Below are positions 46,625 through 56,578 of a stretch of DNA of 64,000 nt, piece by piece. Every line of letters starts with the position of its first letter. The first letter of the stretch is position 1. A program made the translations under genes and the position numbers. The stretch comes from Companilactobacillus insicii (GTDB lineage: Bacteria > Bacillota > Bacilli > Lactobacillales > Lactobacillaceae), in the NCBI RefSeq assembly GCF_003946015.1, contig NZ_RHNU01000001.1, forward strand, positions 62,001 to 126,000, in the 5' to 3' direction. The notes below the pieces were generated by a model. It was not told the DNA's origin, searched no databases, and was given only the letters and a program-made list of their open reading frames with translations.

Positions 46625-49600
46625 ATGCTAAAATCTAGATTTTTTAAAAAAGTTGATAAGTTTAACGGTAATTTCACCCAATTAGAAGAGCATTCTCGTC
46701 GTTGGGAGAAGTTATATAAAGAACGTTGGGCACACGACAAGGTCGTTCGTACGACACATGGTGTTAACTGTACAGGATCTTGTAGTTGGAATGTCTACGT
46801 TAAGCAAGGAGTAGTTACTTGGGAGCATCAATCAACTGACTATCCTTCATGTGGACCTAACATGCCTGAATATGAACCTCGTGGCTGTCCTCGTGGTGCT
46901 AGTTTCAGTTGGTATGAGTATAGTCCACTACGAATTAAGTACCCATACATCCGTGAACGCCTTTGGAAGTTCTGGGAAGAGGCTAGTCAAAAGTACGATA
47001 ATCCTATTGATGCTTGGGAAAGTATTGTTACAGATCCAGAAAAGACTAAGTCATATAAATCAGCTCGTGGACATGGTGGTTTAATTCGTGTCAAATGGGG
47101 CGATGCTACTGAAATGATTGCTGCAATGTTGATCTACACGATTAAGAAATATGGTCCTGATCGTATAGCGGGATTCTCTCCAATTCCAGCGATGTCCATG
47201 CTGAGTTACTCATCAGGTGCCAGATTTATTTCATTACTTGGTGGAGAAATGTTGAGTTTCTATGATTGGTACGCTGATTTGCCACCAGCATCTCCTCAAG
47301 TATGGGGTGAACAGACAGATGTTCCCGAATCAGCTGACTGGTATAACAGTCAATACTTGATTATGTGGGGCTCAAATGTTCCGTTAACGAGAACACCTGA
47401 TGCTCATTTCATGGTTGAAGCACGTTATAAGGGGACAAAGGTCGTTTCTGTCAGCCCTGATTATGCAGAAAATGTTAAGTTTGCTGATAACTGGTTAGCA
47501 CCACATCCCGGTTCAGATGCTGCTTTAGCACAAGGTATGACACATGTAATTTTGAATGAATTTTACAATAATAAACAAGTACCTTATTTTACGGACTACG
47601 TTAAGCAATTTACTGATCTTCCATTTGTTATTATGCTTGATCAAAGTGAAACAAATAATGAACACGTTGTATCTGGACGTTTCTTGAGAATTTCTGATAT
47701 TCAAGATACTGATACACCAAATTCAGAATGGAAACCAGTTCTTGTTGATGAACCATCTGATAAGTTGGTTGTTCCAAATGGAACTATTGGTCAAAGATGG
47801 GAAAAGGGTAAGAAGTGGAATCTTGATTTGGATGGAATAAGTCCTAAATTATCATTCTTAGGCGAAGATGAACGTGTCGTTGATATGCCAAGCTTTAATT
47901 CTGAAGGAAATGGTATTTTCCAAAGAACTCTTCCATGTCGTGAAATCACATTGAAAGATGGGAGCAAGAAACTTGTCACAACCGTATTTGACTTATTGAT
48001 GGCACAATATGGTATTCGTCGTAAGAAGATGGATGAGTTGGCTGCCAAAGGATACGATGATGCTGATAGCCTATTTACTCCAGCATGGCAAGAAAAGATC
48101 ACCGGTGTGAAGCCAGAACTAGTTGTACAAATTGCACAAGAATTTGCACAAAACGCTGCTGAGACTCATGGTAAATCAATGGTAATTATTGGTGCCGGAG
48201 TTAATCACTGGTTTAACTCAGATATGACGTATCGTGCCGTTATCAATATGCTGATGCTAACAGGATGTATCGGTGTACAAGGTGGCGGTTGGGCTCACTA
48301 TGTTGGACAAGAAAAACTTCGTCCGGCAGAAGGTTGGGCTAATATTTCATTTGCAAATGACTGGCAACCAGGTGGCGCCCGTCAGCAACAAGGTACTTCA
48401 TTCTTCTATTTTGCCAGTGATCAATGGAAGTACGATGAAATCGATAATGAAGGTATGAAGTCACCAGTTAAAACTATCAAGGATACATTCAAACATCCCG
48501 CTGATTATCAACAGATGGCCATTAGATTGGGATGGATGCCTTCATATCCACAGTTTAACCGTAATAGTTTGGACTTTACGAAACAATATGGAACTACTGA
48601 TATCAAAGAAATTTCAAATAAAGTTGTTAAAGAGTTAAAAGATGGATCATTACACTTTGCTGCGGAAGCTCCTGATGAAGACATTAACCAGCCAAAAGGT
48701 ATGTTTATCTGGCGTTCAAACTTGTTTGCATCGTCAGGTAAAGGTCAAGAGTATTTCATGAAGCATATACTTGGTGCTGAGAATGGACTTCTTGCAAAGC
48801 AAAGTGAGAATTTCAAGCCAAAGGATATGGAGTGGGATGAGAAGAGTGTTACTGGTAAGTTAGATCTTGCCGTAGACTTTGATTTCAGAATGGTAACAAC
48901 ACCATTGTATTCAGATATTGTTCTTCCTGCTGCTACATGGTATGAAAAAGAAGACTTATCTAGTACCGATATGCACCCATTCATCCATCCTTTCAACAAA
49001 GCTGTTGATCCACTTTGGGAATCACAGAGTGACTGGCAAGCATTTAAGCATATTGCCAAAGAATTCCAAGGTATGGCTAAAAAGTACTTAACGGAACCAC
49101 AATATGATTTAAAGACTCAACCACTTGGTCATGATTCTATGGGAGAAATTTCTCAACCACTAGGTAAGATCAAAGACTGGAAGAATGGTGAGATTGAACC
49201 AATTCCTGGTAAGACAATGCCAAGTCTTTCACTTGTTAAACGTGATTACACTAAGGTCTATGACAAATATGTAGCCTTAGGACCAAATACACGTAGTGGA
49301 AAAGTCGGCGCCAATGGATATAGTTACAGTGTGTCAGATGAATATGATGAACTGAAGGACTTGATTGGAACTTATGATGATGGTCCTGATGAAGGATTAC
49401 CTAGATTGGATGAAGATAGAAATGTTGCCGAGGCAATTCTTCATCTATCAAGTGCTTCTAACGGACATGTTGCTAAGAAGGCTTGGGAGAGTGCAGAAGA
49501 AGTTACTGGTAAGAAATTATCAGATATATCTGCTGGACTTACTGAAAAGCAGATGACATTCGCTAAGATTACAGCTCAGCCTAGTGAATCAATTCCAACA

Positions 49601-50281
49601 CCTATTTTCTCAAGTGCTAAACATAATGGTGACAGATATTCACCATTCTCAGTTAATATTGAACGCAACGTGCCATTTAGAACTTTGACAGGTAGACAAC
49701 AATTCTATCTCGACCACGAGATTTTCCAAGAATACGGTGAAGAATTGGCAACTTATAAACCAACACTTCCACCACATGTGTTAGGACCAGCTGATACGAA
49801 GGTTGAACCTGCCGATAAAGAAGTTACGCTTCGTTATCTAACACCGCATGGTAAGTGGAATATTCATACAACATACCAAGATAACTTATACATGCTGACT
49901 CTATTCAGAGGTGGTCCAACGGTTTGGTTAAGTTTGGACGATGCTAAGAAGATAGATGTTAAGGATAATGATTGGGTAGAATTGTATAACAAGAATGGTG
50001 TAGTTACAGCTAGAGCCGTTGTTAGTCAACGTATGCCTGATGGAACAATGTATATGTATCATGCTCAAGATATGGAAATTGAGGAGCCTTTGTCTACTAT
50101 TACAGGTAACCGTGGTGGAAGTCACAATGCTCCAACACAAATTCATGTGAAACCAACTCAAATGGTTGGTGGATATGCTCAATTGAGTTACGGATTTAAT
50201 TATTATGGACCAATCGGTAATCAAAGAGATCTATACGTAAATGTTAGAAAATTAAAGGAGGTCAAGTGGAATGAAGGTTAA
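46625..50281 (+). CDS. narG: Respiratory nitrate reductase alpha subunit NarG
   Basis: NarG is the catalytic Mo-bisMGD subunit of membrane-bound nitrate reductase, reducing nitrate to nitrite on the cytoplasmic side. Translation starts at ATG 46625, with GGTGGGAG 6 bases before; 1218 residues. The N-terminus has the FS0 iron-sulfur ligands (THGVNCTGSCSWNVYVK, His plus Cys, about 48-64, and the later CGPN) and the molybdopterin-binding domains follow. No twin-arginine signal is needed for the NarG type. It overlaps narH by 11 bases and heads the long narGHJI operon. Confidence 0.97.
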   Translation: MLKSRFFKKVDKFNGNFTQLEEHSRRWEKLYKERWAHDKVVRTTHGVNCTGSCSWNVYVKQGVVTWEHQSTDYPSCGPNMPEYEPRGCPRGASFSWYEYSPLRIKYPYIRERLWKFWEEASQKYDNPIDAWESIVTDPEKTKSYKSARGHGGLIRVKWGDATEMIAAMLIYTIKKYGPDRIAGFSPIPAMSMLSYSSGARFISLLGGEMLSFYDWYADLPPASPQVWGEQTDVPESADWYNSQYLIMWGSNVPLTRTPDAHFMVEARYKGTKVVSVSPDYAENVKFADNWLAPHPGSDAALAQGMTHVILNEFYNNKQVPYFTDYVKQFTDLPFVIMLDQSETNNEHVVSGRFLRISDIQDTDTPNSEWKPVLVDEPSDKLVVPNGTIGQRWEKGKKWNLDLDGISPKLSFLGEDERVVDMPSFNSEGNGIFQRTLPCREITLKDGSKKLVTTVFDLLMAQYGIRRKKMDELAAKGYDDADSLFTPAWQEKITGVKPELVVQIAQEFAQNAAETHGKSMVIIGAGVNHWFNSDMTYRAVINMLMLTGCIGVQGGGWAHYVGQEKLRPAEGWANISFANDWQPGGARQQQGTSFFYFASDQWKYDEIDNEGMKSPVKTIKDTFKHPADYQQMAIRLGWMPSYPQFNRNSLDFTKQYGTTDIKEISNKVVKELKDGSLHFAAEAPDEDINQPKGMFIWRSNLFASSGKGQEYFMKHILGAENGLLAKQSENFKPKDMEWDEKSVTGKLDLAVDFDFRMVTTPLYSDIVLPAATWYEKEDLSSTDMHPFIHPFNKAVDPLWESQSDWQAFKHIAKEFQGMAKKYLTEPQYDLKTQPLGHDSMGEISQPLGKIKDWKNGEIEPIPGKTMPSLSLVKRDYTKVYDKYVALGPNTRSGKVGANGYSYSVSDEYDELKDLIGTYDDGPDEGLPRLDEDRNVAEAILHLSSASNGHVAKKAWESAEEVTGKKLSDISAGLTEKQMTFAKITAQPSESIPTPIFSSAKHNGDRYSPFSVNIERNVPFRTLTGRQQFYLDHEIFQEYGEELATYKPTLPPHVLGPADTKVEPADKEVTLRYLTPHGKWNIHTTYQDNLYMLTLFRGGPTVWLSLDDAKKIDVKDNDWVELYNKNGVVTARAVVSQRMPDGTMYMYHAQDMEIEEPLSTITGNRGGSHNAPTQIHVKPTQMVGGYAQLSYGFNYYGPIGNQRDLYVNVRKLKEVKWNEG

Positions 50282-51830
50282 AGCACAAATTTCCATGGTA
50301 CTGAATCTAGACAAATGTATTGGTTGTCATACTTGTTCAGTAACATGCAAACAAACGTGGACAAATCGCCCAGGTGCCGAGTACATGTGGTTTAACAACG
50401 TGGAAACTAGACCTGGTGTCGGATACCCTAAAAAATGGGAAGATGAGAGTCACTATAAGGGTGGCTGGAAGTTAAATCGTAAAGGTAAATTGGAGTTACG
50501 TGCAGGTAATAAATTAAACAAAGTTGCACTAGCTAAGATTTTTTACAACCCAGACATGCCTAATTTAGACGACTATTACGAACCATGGACATACGATTAC
50601 CAAACATTGTTTGGTAAGGAAAGAAAACATCAACCAGTTGCACGTGCTAAATCACAAATCACTGGTGAATACATGAAGCTGAACAATGGTCCTAATTGGG
50701 ATGATGATTTGGCTGGATCAGACAGAAGTTTTGGTGAAGACCCTAATATGCAAAACATTGAAGCTGATATTAAAGGTAACTTCGAAAAAACATTCATGAT
50801 GTATCTTCCTAGATTATGTGAGCATTGTCTAAATGCTGCTTGTGTAGCATCATGTCCTAGTGGAGCAATGTACAAGAGAGACGAAGATGGTATCGTCTTG
50901 GTTGATCAAGAACGTTGTCGTGGTTGGAGATTCTGTATGACAGGATGTCCTTATAAGAAGGTTTACTTCAACTGGAAGACTAACAAAGCTGAAAAATGTA
51001 CTTTTTGTTATCCAAGAATTGAAGAAGGATTACCAACAGTATGTTCTGAAACTTGTGTTGGTCGTATTCGTTACATCGGTGTTATTTTATATGATGCTGA
51101 TAGAGTTGCTGAAGCATGTGAAGAACCAGATGATACTAAGTTGTACGAAAGACAACTGGATTTGTTCTTAGATCCAAATGACCCAGAAGTTATTGCTCAA
51201 GCACAAGCTGATGGTGTCGATATGGAAACAATTAGATGTGCTCAAAAGTCACCTATCTATAAGATGGCCGTTGAACAAAAAATTGCATTCCCATTGCATC
51301 CAGAATATCGTACAATGCCAATGGTTTGGTATGTGCCTCCATTGTCACCAATTATGAATTACTTTGAAGGTAAGAATTCAATCAAATACCCTGAAATGAT
51401 TTTCCCTGCAATTAATGAAATGCGCATCCCAGTTGAATATTTAGCTAACCTTTTAACGGGTGGTAATACTGAAGTGATTAAGAATGCTCTTTACAAGCTA
51501 GCTATGATGAGATTGTATATGCGTGCTAGAACAAGTGGAAAAGATTTTGATCCTGAAAAACTTGACCGTGTTGGTTTGACTGAAAAATCAGCAACATCAC
51601 TATATCGTCTATTAGCCATTGCTAAATATGATGATAGATTTGTTATTCCAAAGGCAAAGAAAGAAAAAGTTGAACATGTTGAAGAAGAACAAGGTGGATT
51701 GGGTTATGAAGCATGTAATGGCTGCTCTCTAGCACCTGTTCACGGAAGTGTATTGCGTAAAGCAAAGGCCGGCGAATCTGGTAAAGATGCATACGCTGAA
51801 AGCTTCTATGGAGGAATTTGGCGTGATTAA
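50271..51830 (+). CDS. narH: Nitrate reductase beta subunit NarH
   Basis: NarH is the electron-transfer subunit with four Fe-S clusters linking NarI heme to NarG. The 519-residue protein has CIGCHTCSVTCKQ (residues 16-28), CEHCLNAACVASCPSG (about 184-199), CRGWRFCMTGCPYKK (about 217-231) and CTFCYPRIEEGLPTVCSETC (about 244-263). The Trp in place of a cysteine in CRGW fits the [3Fe-4S] cluster. The ATG follows AAAGGAGG and overlaps the end of narG. Confidence 0.97.
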   Translation: MKVKAQISMVLNLDKCIGCHTCSVTCKQTWTNRPGAEYMWFNNVETRPGVGYPKKWEDESHYKGGWKLNRKGKLELRAGNKLNKVALAKIFYNPDMPNLDDYYEPWTYDYQTLFGKERKHQPVARAKSQITGEYMKLNNGPNWDDDLAGSDRSFGEDPNMQNIEADIKGNFEKTFMMYLPRLCEHCLNAACVASCPSGAMYKRDEDGIVLVDQERCRGWRFCMTGCPYKKVYFNWKTNKAEKCTFCYPRIEEGLPTVCSETCVGRIRYIGVILYDADRVAEACEEPDDTKLYERQLDLFLDPNDPEVIAQAQADGVDMETIRCAQKSPIYKMAVEQKIAFPLHPEYRTMPMVWYVPPLSPIMNYFEGKNSIKYPEMIFPAINEMRIPVEYLANLLTGGNTEVIKNALYKLAMMRLYMRARTSGKDFDPEKLDRVGLTEKSATSLYRLLAIAKYDDRFVIPKAKKEKVEHVEEEQGGLGYEACNGCSLAPVHGSVLRKAKAGESGKDAYAESFYGGIWRD

Positions 51831-52404
51831 TATTGAGAAGTTAAATACTCTAAAGCAAGGTTTTACTTTTCTTTCACGTTTGTTGGATTATCCGGATCAG
51901 GATATTTTGAGTGATGAATTTTTGGAAGATTTTCAGAGTAATTACAGTGAAACAGCTTCTAAATCTGATATTAAAGATGTTATCGATGAAATGAGGACAT
52001 ACTCATTAGAAGAATTAAAAACACATTATGTTTCACTATTCGAATTGAATAACCGTTATACTTTGTATATGACGTATTATAAGATGACTGATTCTCGCGA
52101 AAGAGGACAGTTGTTGGCAAAATTAAAAATGTTGTATGAGATGTTTGGCGTACGTATCGATGGTTCAGAATTATCTGATTATCTACCGCTTATGCTAGAA
52201 TTTTTAGCTTACAGTGATTGGAAAGATGATAAGCGGCAACAAGATTTACAGTTGATGTTCTCAGTAGTTGAAGATGGAACATTTAGTTTACTTAAGAATG
52301 CCGAAGTTCAAGAGGATGATATGTATTTCAAATTGATCAGAATTGTTCGGGCTGAGTTTAAGTCTTGTCTTGAACAAACTGAAAAAGAGGGGGAGATGCA
52401 GTAA
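51823..52404 (+). CDS. narJ: Nitrate reductase molybdenum cofactor assembly chaperone NarJ
   Basis: NarJ is the dedicated chaperone for Moco insertion into NarGH and does not remain in the mature enzyme. GTG 51823 with GGAGG 8 bases upstream is preferred over longer in-frame starts inside narH; 193 residues. The sequence is helical, with FLSRLLDYPDQDIL at the start and YLPLMLEFLAY (about 118) as in TorD/NarJ proteins. It overlaps narH by eight bases and narI by one. Confidence 0.9.
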   Translation: MINIEKLNTLKQGFTFLSRLLDYPDQDILSDEFLEDFQSNYSETASKSDIKDVIDEMRTYSLEELKTHYVSLFELNNRYTLYMTYYKMTDSRERGQLLAKLKMLYEMFGVRIDGSELSDYLPLMLEFLAYSDWKDDKRQQDLQLMFSVVEDGTFSLLKNAEVQEDDMYFKLIRIVRAEFKSCLEQTEKEGEMQ

Positions 52405-53096
52405 TGAAAGATGCACTTGATATATTCTTATGGGTTATTTTTCCTTATCTTGCTCTCGGTTCGTTCATTTTTGGAACAATCGGCAGATTTGCTATTTTTC
52501 ATGCTGGAGTAACGGCTGAGTCTAGTGAATTATTGGAAAAGAAACAACTAATGATAGGGAGTATTCTCTTTCACATTGGTATTATCTTTGTATTTGCAGG
52601 ACACGTTGTTGGGGTTTTGATTCCTAAGGCATTTACTGATTGGCTTGGTATTCCCAACGAAATATACCATATCGGTGCACTCGTAATGGGTGGAATCGCA
52701 GGATTTATGGCCTTGGCAGGAATGATGATTTTATCATATCGTCGTTTTACGAATAAGCGTGTTTTCAAAACTAGTTCATTCAGTGACTTGATGGTTAATG
52801 TTTCGTTCTTGATAATTATTGTATTAGGATTAAGTGCCTCATTTATTGATGGAGCAATTCTACATCCAGAATTCAATTACCGTTTGAACTTATCAGTTTG
52901 GGCAAGACAAATCTTTGTTTTCCATCCTGATTACCATTTGATGTTACAAGTTCCAATTATTTTCAAGATCCATGTCATTTGTGGATTTTTGATCTTTGCT
53001 TTCTTCCCATACACAAGATTAGTTCATGCACTTACGTTACCTTGGCAATACATTTTTAGACGTCCGATCGTCTATCGTAAGAGACCAAGAGTATAG
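52404..53096 (+). CDS. narI: Nitrate reductase gamma subunit NarI (cytochrome b)
   Basis: NarI is the membrane diheme cytochrome b that oxidises menaquinol and anchors NarGH. The 230-residue protein has five hydrophobic segments. Its heme-ligand histidines appear as LFHIGIIFVFAGHVVG (about 52-67) and FKIHVICGFLIFAFFPYTRLVH (two histidines, about 187-208). No heme or menaquinone biosynthesis genes are visible in the window, so cofactor supply must come from elsewhere. It starts directly after narJ. Confidence 0.95.
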   Translation: MKDALDIFLWVIFPYLALGSFIFGTIGRFAIFHAGVTAESSELLEKKQLMIGSILFHIGIIFVFAGHVVGVLIPKAFTDWLGIPNEIYHIGALVMGGIAGFMALAGMMILSYRRFTNKRVFKTSSFSDLMVNVSFLIIIVLGLSASFIDGAILHPEFNYRLNLSVWARQIFVFHPDYHLMLQVPIIFKIHVICGFLIFAFFPYTRLVHALTLPWQYIFRRPIVYRKRPRV

Positions 53097-53107
53097 CAAC
53101 GTAGTAG

Positions 53108-54109
53108 GTGGTAATTATTATTAAAAAGCAACAAAATACACTTGTGATGAGTATGGCTTTATTGACGCTGTTGGCATTGATATTTCTGTCAATGATGATG
53201 GGACGATATGACTTATCACTGTCAGAAGTCTCAAAATATTTTATTGGACAAGCCAGCAGTTCATCTAAGTTGATTTTAAAACTTCGATTTATTCGAATTA
53301 TAGCAGTTGTATTAGTTGGCGCAGGTCTATCTATGGCTGGCGCCACTTTTCAATCTGTCTTTAGTAATGGCTTAGCGTCACCTAACTTGTTAGGTGTTTC
53401 CACTGGATCGAGTGTGGGGGCCGCAATTGCTATTTTGAATGGTAAATCGATTTACTGGATTGAAGTTAGTGCCTTCGTGGCTGGTATAGTGACTGTATTT
53501 TTAACATTAATGATCAATAGGGTATTGCATAGTAATTCAAATATTACTCTTATACTGTCGGGAATTATTATGTCTGGTTTAATGCAGTCAGTTTTAGGTT
53601 CTGTTAAATATATCTCCGACCCTGAAAATCAGCTGCAAAGTATCGTCTATTGGGAATTAGGAAGTTTTATGAAGGTTGATACTCAGGCGTTATTGTCAGT
53701 AGGTCCAATTTTAATTATTGGAATAGTTTTTTTGCTACTAACACGTTGGCGCTTGAATGCGTTATCATTAGATACGTATACAATAAAAACAATTGGAATT
53801 AATCCCACATTAAATAGAAATTTAATGATTTTATTTGCTACATTATTGACAGCGGCTTCCGTGTGTCTATGTGGTGTGGTTGGCTGGATCGGCTTAGTTG
53901 TACCCCATGTAAGCCGTAGTTTGGTTGGTGAAGATAATAGATATGCTTTACCAATGACAGCTATAACGGGAGCAATATTACTTCTGATTGCGGATACACT
54001 GGCACGAAGTATTTCAGTGAACGATATTCCGTTGAGTATAATCACTGGCTTCATTGGTGTTCCAATTTTTATTGTGATTCTTGTAAGGAGAAGAAATATT
54101 GGAATCTAG
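53108..54109 (+). CDS. FecCD/BtuC-type ABC importer permease
   Basis: This 333-residue membrane permease belongs to the type II importer family (iron-siderophore, heme, cobalamin, or MolB-type molybdate). About ten hydrophobic segments are present, with the family motifs GAGLSMAGATFQSVFSN (about 76-92), LASPNLLGVSTGSSVGAA and GLVVPHVSRSLVGEDNR (about 263). The start is uncertain: GTG 53108 overlaps the best ribosome-site-like AGGTGG, and later codons are possible. Its position between narI and moaE suggests molybdate (MolBCA-like) or heme uptake; sequence alone does not decide. Confidence 0.88.
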   Translation: MVIIIKKQQNTLVMSMALLTLLALIFLSMMMGRYDLSLSEVSKYFIGQASSSSKLILKLRFIRIIAVVLVGAGLSMAGATFQSVFSNGLASPNLLGVSTGSSVGAAIAILNGKSIYWIEVSAFVAGIVTVFLTLMINRVLHSNSNITLILSGIIMSGLMQSVLGSVKYISDPENQLQSIVYWELGSFMKVDTQALLSVGPILIIGIVFLLLTRWRLNALSLDTYTIKTIGINPTLNRNLMILFATLLTAASVCLCGVVGWIGLVVPHVSRSLVGEDNRYALPMTAITGAILLLIADTLARSISVNDIPLSIITGFIGVPIFIVILVRRRNIGI

Positions 54110-54878
54110 AATAGTTACAAAAAACTTGTCATTTGCATATAAATCAAAACAAATTATCAATAATGTAAATTTGAATGTTGCAGCTGGACAAGTCCTAGTC
54201 ATCCTAGGTCCCAACGGTATCGGTAAAAGTACTTTGTTAAATTGTCTGAGTGGAGTTTTAAAGAAATATCAAGGTGATATTTTAGTTAATAATAATTCAC
54301 TCGATTCATTATAAATTAAGGATTTGTCCCATCATTTGGCATTAGTTAGTCAAGGTGTAAACATCAAATCAAACTTGACATTGTTTGATTATTTATTACT
54401 GGGACGTAGTTCGTTTCATTCAATATTTGATCAGCCTGATGAACGTGACAAAGAAGTCGTTTTTAAGATTATCAATCAAATAGGGCTACAAAATTATACT
54501 AATATTAGTTTACAAAGCATGAGTGGTGGACAGCGGCAGTTAGCAATAATTGGACGTGCTTTAGCTCAAGAACCACAGATATTGATAATGGATGAGCCTA
54601 CTTCAGCACTTGATTATCGTAATCAAACGGTTGTTTTGAAATTAATTAAGATGTTGTCAGATCAGGGTATCTCGATAATTATGAGTACACACGATCCTAA
54701 CCAAGCACAGATGATTGGTGATGTGGTTGGATTGTTGATTGATAATCAAACTTATCATCAAGGTCCAGTTGCTGATATCTTAAATGATGAATATTTGACT
54801 AATTTGTACGGTATACCAATTACATCAACTTATAATGAATCATTGAATAGGAAGATCTTTGGAATAGGGATGGATTAA
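54099..54878 (+). pseudogene. ABC importer ATPase interrupted by one in-frame TAA
   Basis: From TTG 54099 (AAGGAG upstream) the frame encodes an ATPase of about 259 residues with an in-frame TAA at 54312-54314 (codon 72). Before the stop are LSFAYKSKQIINNVNLN and Walker A GPNGIGKST. After it, in the same frame, are the Q-loop (ALVSQGV), signature MSGGQRQ, Walker B ILIMDEPTSALD and the H-loop STHD. All motifs are intact, so the lesion is a single nonsense change, read-through, a recent inactivation, or a sequencing error. A restart at ATG 54324 would lack Walker A. The gene overlaps the permease end. Confidence 0.85.
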
Positions 54879-54881
54879 TTT

Positions 54882-55916
54882 ATGAGAAAAAAGCGAAATA
54901 TCATTATCATATTGCTTGGGTTACTTGTTTTCTTCAGTAGTAGTATTAATACTGAAGCAGCATCAACTCGAACAATTTATGACAACACCGGTGCTCCAGT
55001 GAAAATTCCAAAAAAAATTAAGCGAGTTGCTGATTTGTGGCACGCAAACAACCCCATTTTTTTAATGCTAGGTGGAGAAGATAAACTTGTAGCAACGACT
55101 AAGATGACTCGTGACAATGCTCTGCTAACTAAAATGTACCCAAAGATTAAGAAGCAGACGGTTCCTTTTAATGGTGAGGATTTCCAAATGGAGGAACTTA
55201 TTAAACAAAAGCCAGATGTTGTTATTAGTTCGGATGTATCTCAGATTAGTGAATTAAAAAAGTCTGATATTCCAGCGGTAAATTCAATGTTTCAAGATTA
55301 TAAGGGTTTAAAGAAGACTGTAAATTTAACTGCAAAGCTAGTTGGAACTAAATCTGCCAAAATTAAAGCTAAAAAATATAATAAAAAATTGAACTCAGAC
55401 ATTAAAGCGGTAAAGAAAAAGGTTTCTAAAGCCAAATCCAAGCCTAGTGTCTTACATATTGTGAACACTAGTGATCTGACAAAAGTAGATGGCCGCAAAA
55501 CCATTGTTGATGAATGGCTCAAAATTGCCGGAGGGAAAAATGCCATTAAAACCGATGGAAATATGATCTCGGTTTCAGCAGAAGAAATCATTAAGGCAGA
55601 TCCAGATATTATTATTATTGGTGGGACGACCGATAAAAAGGCTTTGAAACTTCTTAAAAAGGACAGTCGTTATAAGTCATTAAAAGCTGTTAAGAACAAA
55701 AAAGTTTATGGTAATCCGACTGGAATATTTATGTTAGATAGATATAGTGCAGAGGAAGACTTACAAATTTGGTGGGCAGCCAAGAAGTTCCATCCCGAAT
55801 TAATGAAGGATGTTAATTTAAATTCTAAGTTTAAATCGTTCTACAAAGAATTTTTCAATCATAAGTTTAGTAATAAAGAAATTAATCAAATTATTAATGG
55901 TGAGGTTATCAAGTGA
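54882..55916 (+). CDS. ABC importer substrate-binding protein without lipobox
   Basis: This 344-residue protein of the FecB/BtuF family is the extracytoplasmic receptor for the permease and ATPase upstream. It has an N-terminal signal (residues 1-27, hydrophobic IIIILLGLLVFF, then SSSINTEAAS). The binding domain begins TIYDNTGAPVKIPKKIKRVA and a Lys-rich helical linker lies near 165-205. The protein contains no cysteine, so the lipobox typical of Gram-positive receptors is absent; signal peptidase I cleavage or a retained N-terminal anchor is expected. It is moderately Lys-rich. It follows the interrupted ATPase by three bases and overlaps moaE. Confidence 0.85.
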   Translation: MRKKRNIIIILLGLLVFFSSSINTEAASTRTIYDNTGAPVKIPKKIKRVADLWHANNPIFLMLGGEDKLVATTKMTRDNALLTKMYPKIKKQTVPFNGEDFQMEELIKQKPDVVISSDVSQISELKKSDIPAVNSMFQDYKGLKKTVNLTAKLVGTKSAKIKAKKYNKKLNSDIKAVKKKVSKAKSKPSVLHIVNTSDLTKVDGRKTIVDEWLKIAGGKNAIKTDGNMISVSAEEIIKADPDIIIIGGTTDKKALKLLKKDSRYKSLKAVKNKKVYGNPTGIFMLDRYSAEEDLQIWWAAKKFHPELMKDVNLNSKFKSFYKEFFNHKFSNKEINQIINGEVIK

Positions 55917-56320
55917 AAATACAAATTACACATGAACCCATCAATACGGAGGAATTGACCAAAAGTTTGATTCACAATGAATATGGTGGAGTAGATATTT
56001 TTATCGGTAATATTCGCCAATTCACTGGTGATATTGAAACGGAAAAGATTGAATACACTACGTATAAACAAATGGCAGAAAAAGAAATGCAAAAACTTGC
56101 CGATAAAGTAATTGCCAAAGGAATGGATGTAGTCATGGTACATCGAGTTGGTGAGTTGCAATTAGGTGATATTGCAGTATTTATAGGCGTTGCAGCTCCA
56201 CATCGAGCGGAGGCATTTGAAAACTGCCAGTTTTTGATTGATGAGTTGAAGCATACAGTACCAATTTGGAAAAAAGAATATGACCGTGACAAAATCCGTT
56301 GGGGAGGTCTTGAAGATTGA
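55913..56320 (+). CDS. moaE: Molybdopterin synthase catalytic subunit MoaE
   Basis: MoaE is the large subunit that, with thiocarboxylated MoaD, converts cPMP to molybdopterin. The 135-residue protein has GVDIFIGNIRQFTGD (about 26-40), IEYTTYKQMAEKEM (about 46), VHRVGELQLGDIAVFIGVAA (about 76) and the conserved C-terminal PIWKKEYDRDKIRW with the active-site lysines. Translation starts at GTG 55913, overlapping the receptor gene stop; moaD overlaps its end. Confidence 0.95.
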   Translation: MKIQITHEPINTEELTKSLIHNEYGGVDIFIGNIRQFTGDIETEKIEYTTYKQMAEKEMQKLADKVIAKGMDVVMVHRVGELQLGDIAVFIGVAAPHRAEAFENCQFLIDELKHTVPIWKKEYDRDKIRWGGLED

Positions 56321-56556
56321 AGATAAAATTATTTTCTATCCTGGCTGAGGAAATAGGTTCGACGATAAATGTTGACTTGAAGTCAGAATTCTATCCATCA
56401 GATGTTAAAAAGGCTATTGAAGATGCCCATCCTAAGTATAAAGAGGTATTAGATCAGTCTTTAGTCGCTATAGATGAAGAATACGCTGACGATAAGCAGT
56501 TTAAACTTGCAGATGTAACTGAAATTGCAATTATCCCACCTGTCAGTGGAGGCTAA
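56317..56556 (+). CDS. moaD: Molybdopterin synthase sulfur carrier subunit MoaD
   Basis: MoaD is the ubiquitin-like sulfur carrier whose C-terminal Gly-Gly is adenylated by MoeB and thiocarboxylated. The 79-residue protein ends AIIPPVSGG, the diagnostic tail. The TTG start at 56317 has GGGGAGG upstream and overlaps the moaE stop by four bases. This pair completes the molybdopterin synthase. Confidence 0.93.
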   Translation: MKIKLFSILAEEIGSTINVDLKSEFYPSDVKKAIEDAHPKYKEVLDQSLVAIDEEYADDKQFKLADVTEIAIIPPVSGG

Positions 56557-56578
56557 AATTTCGAGGGGGTTTTTTATA

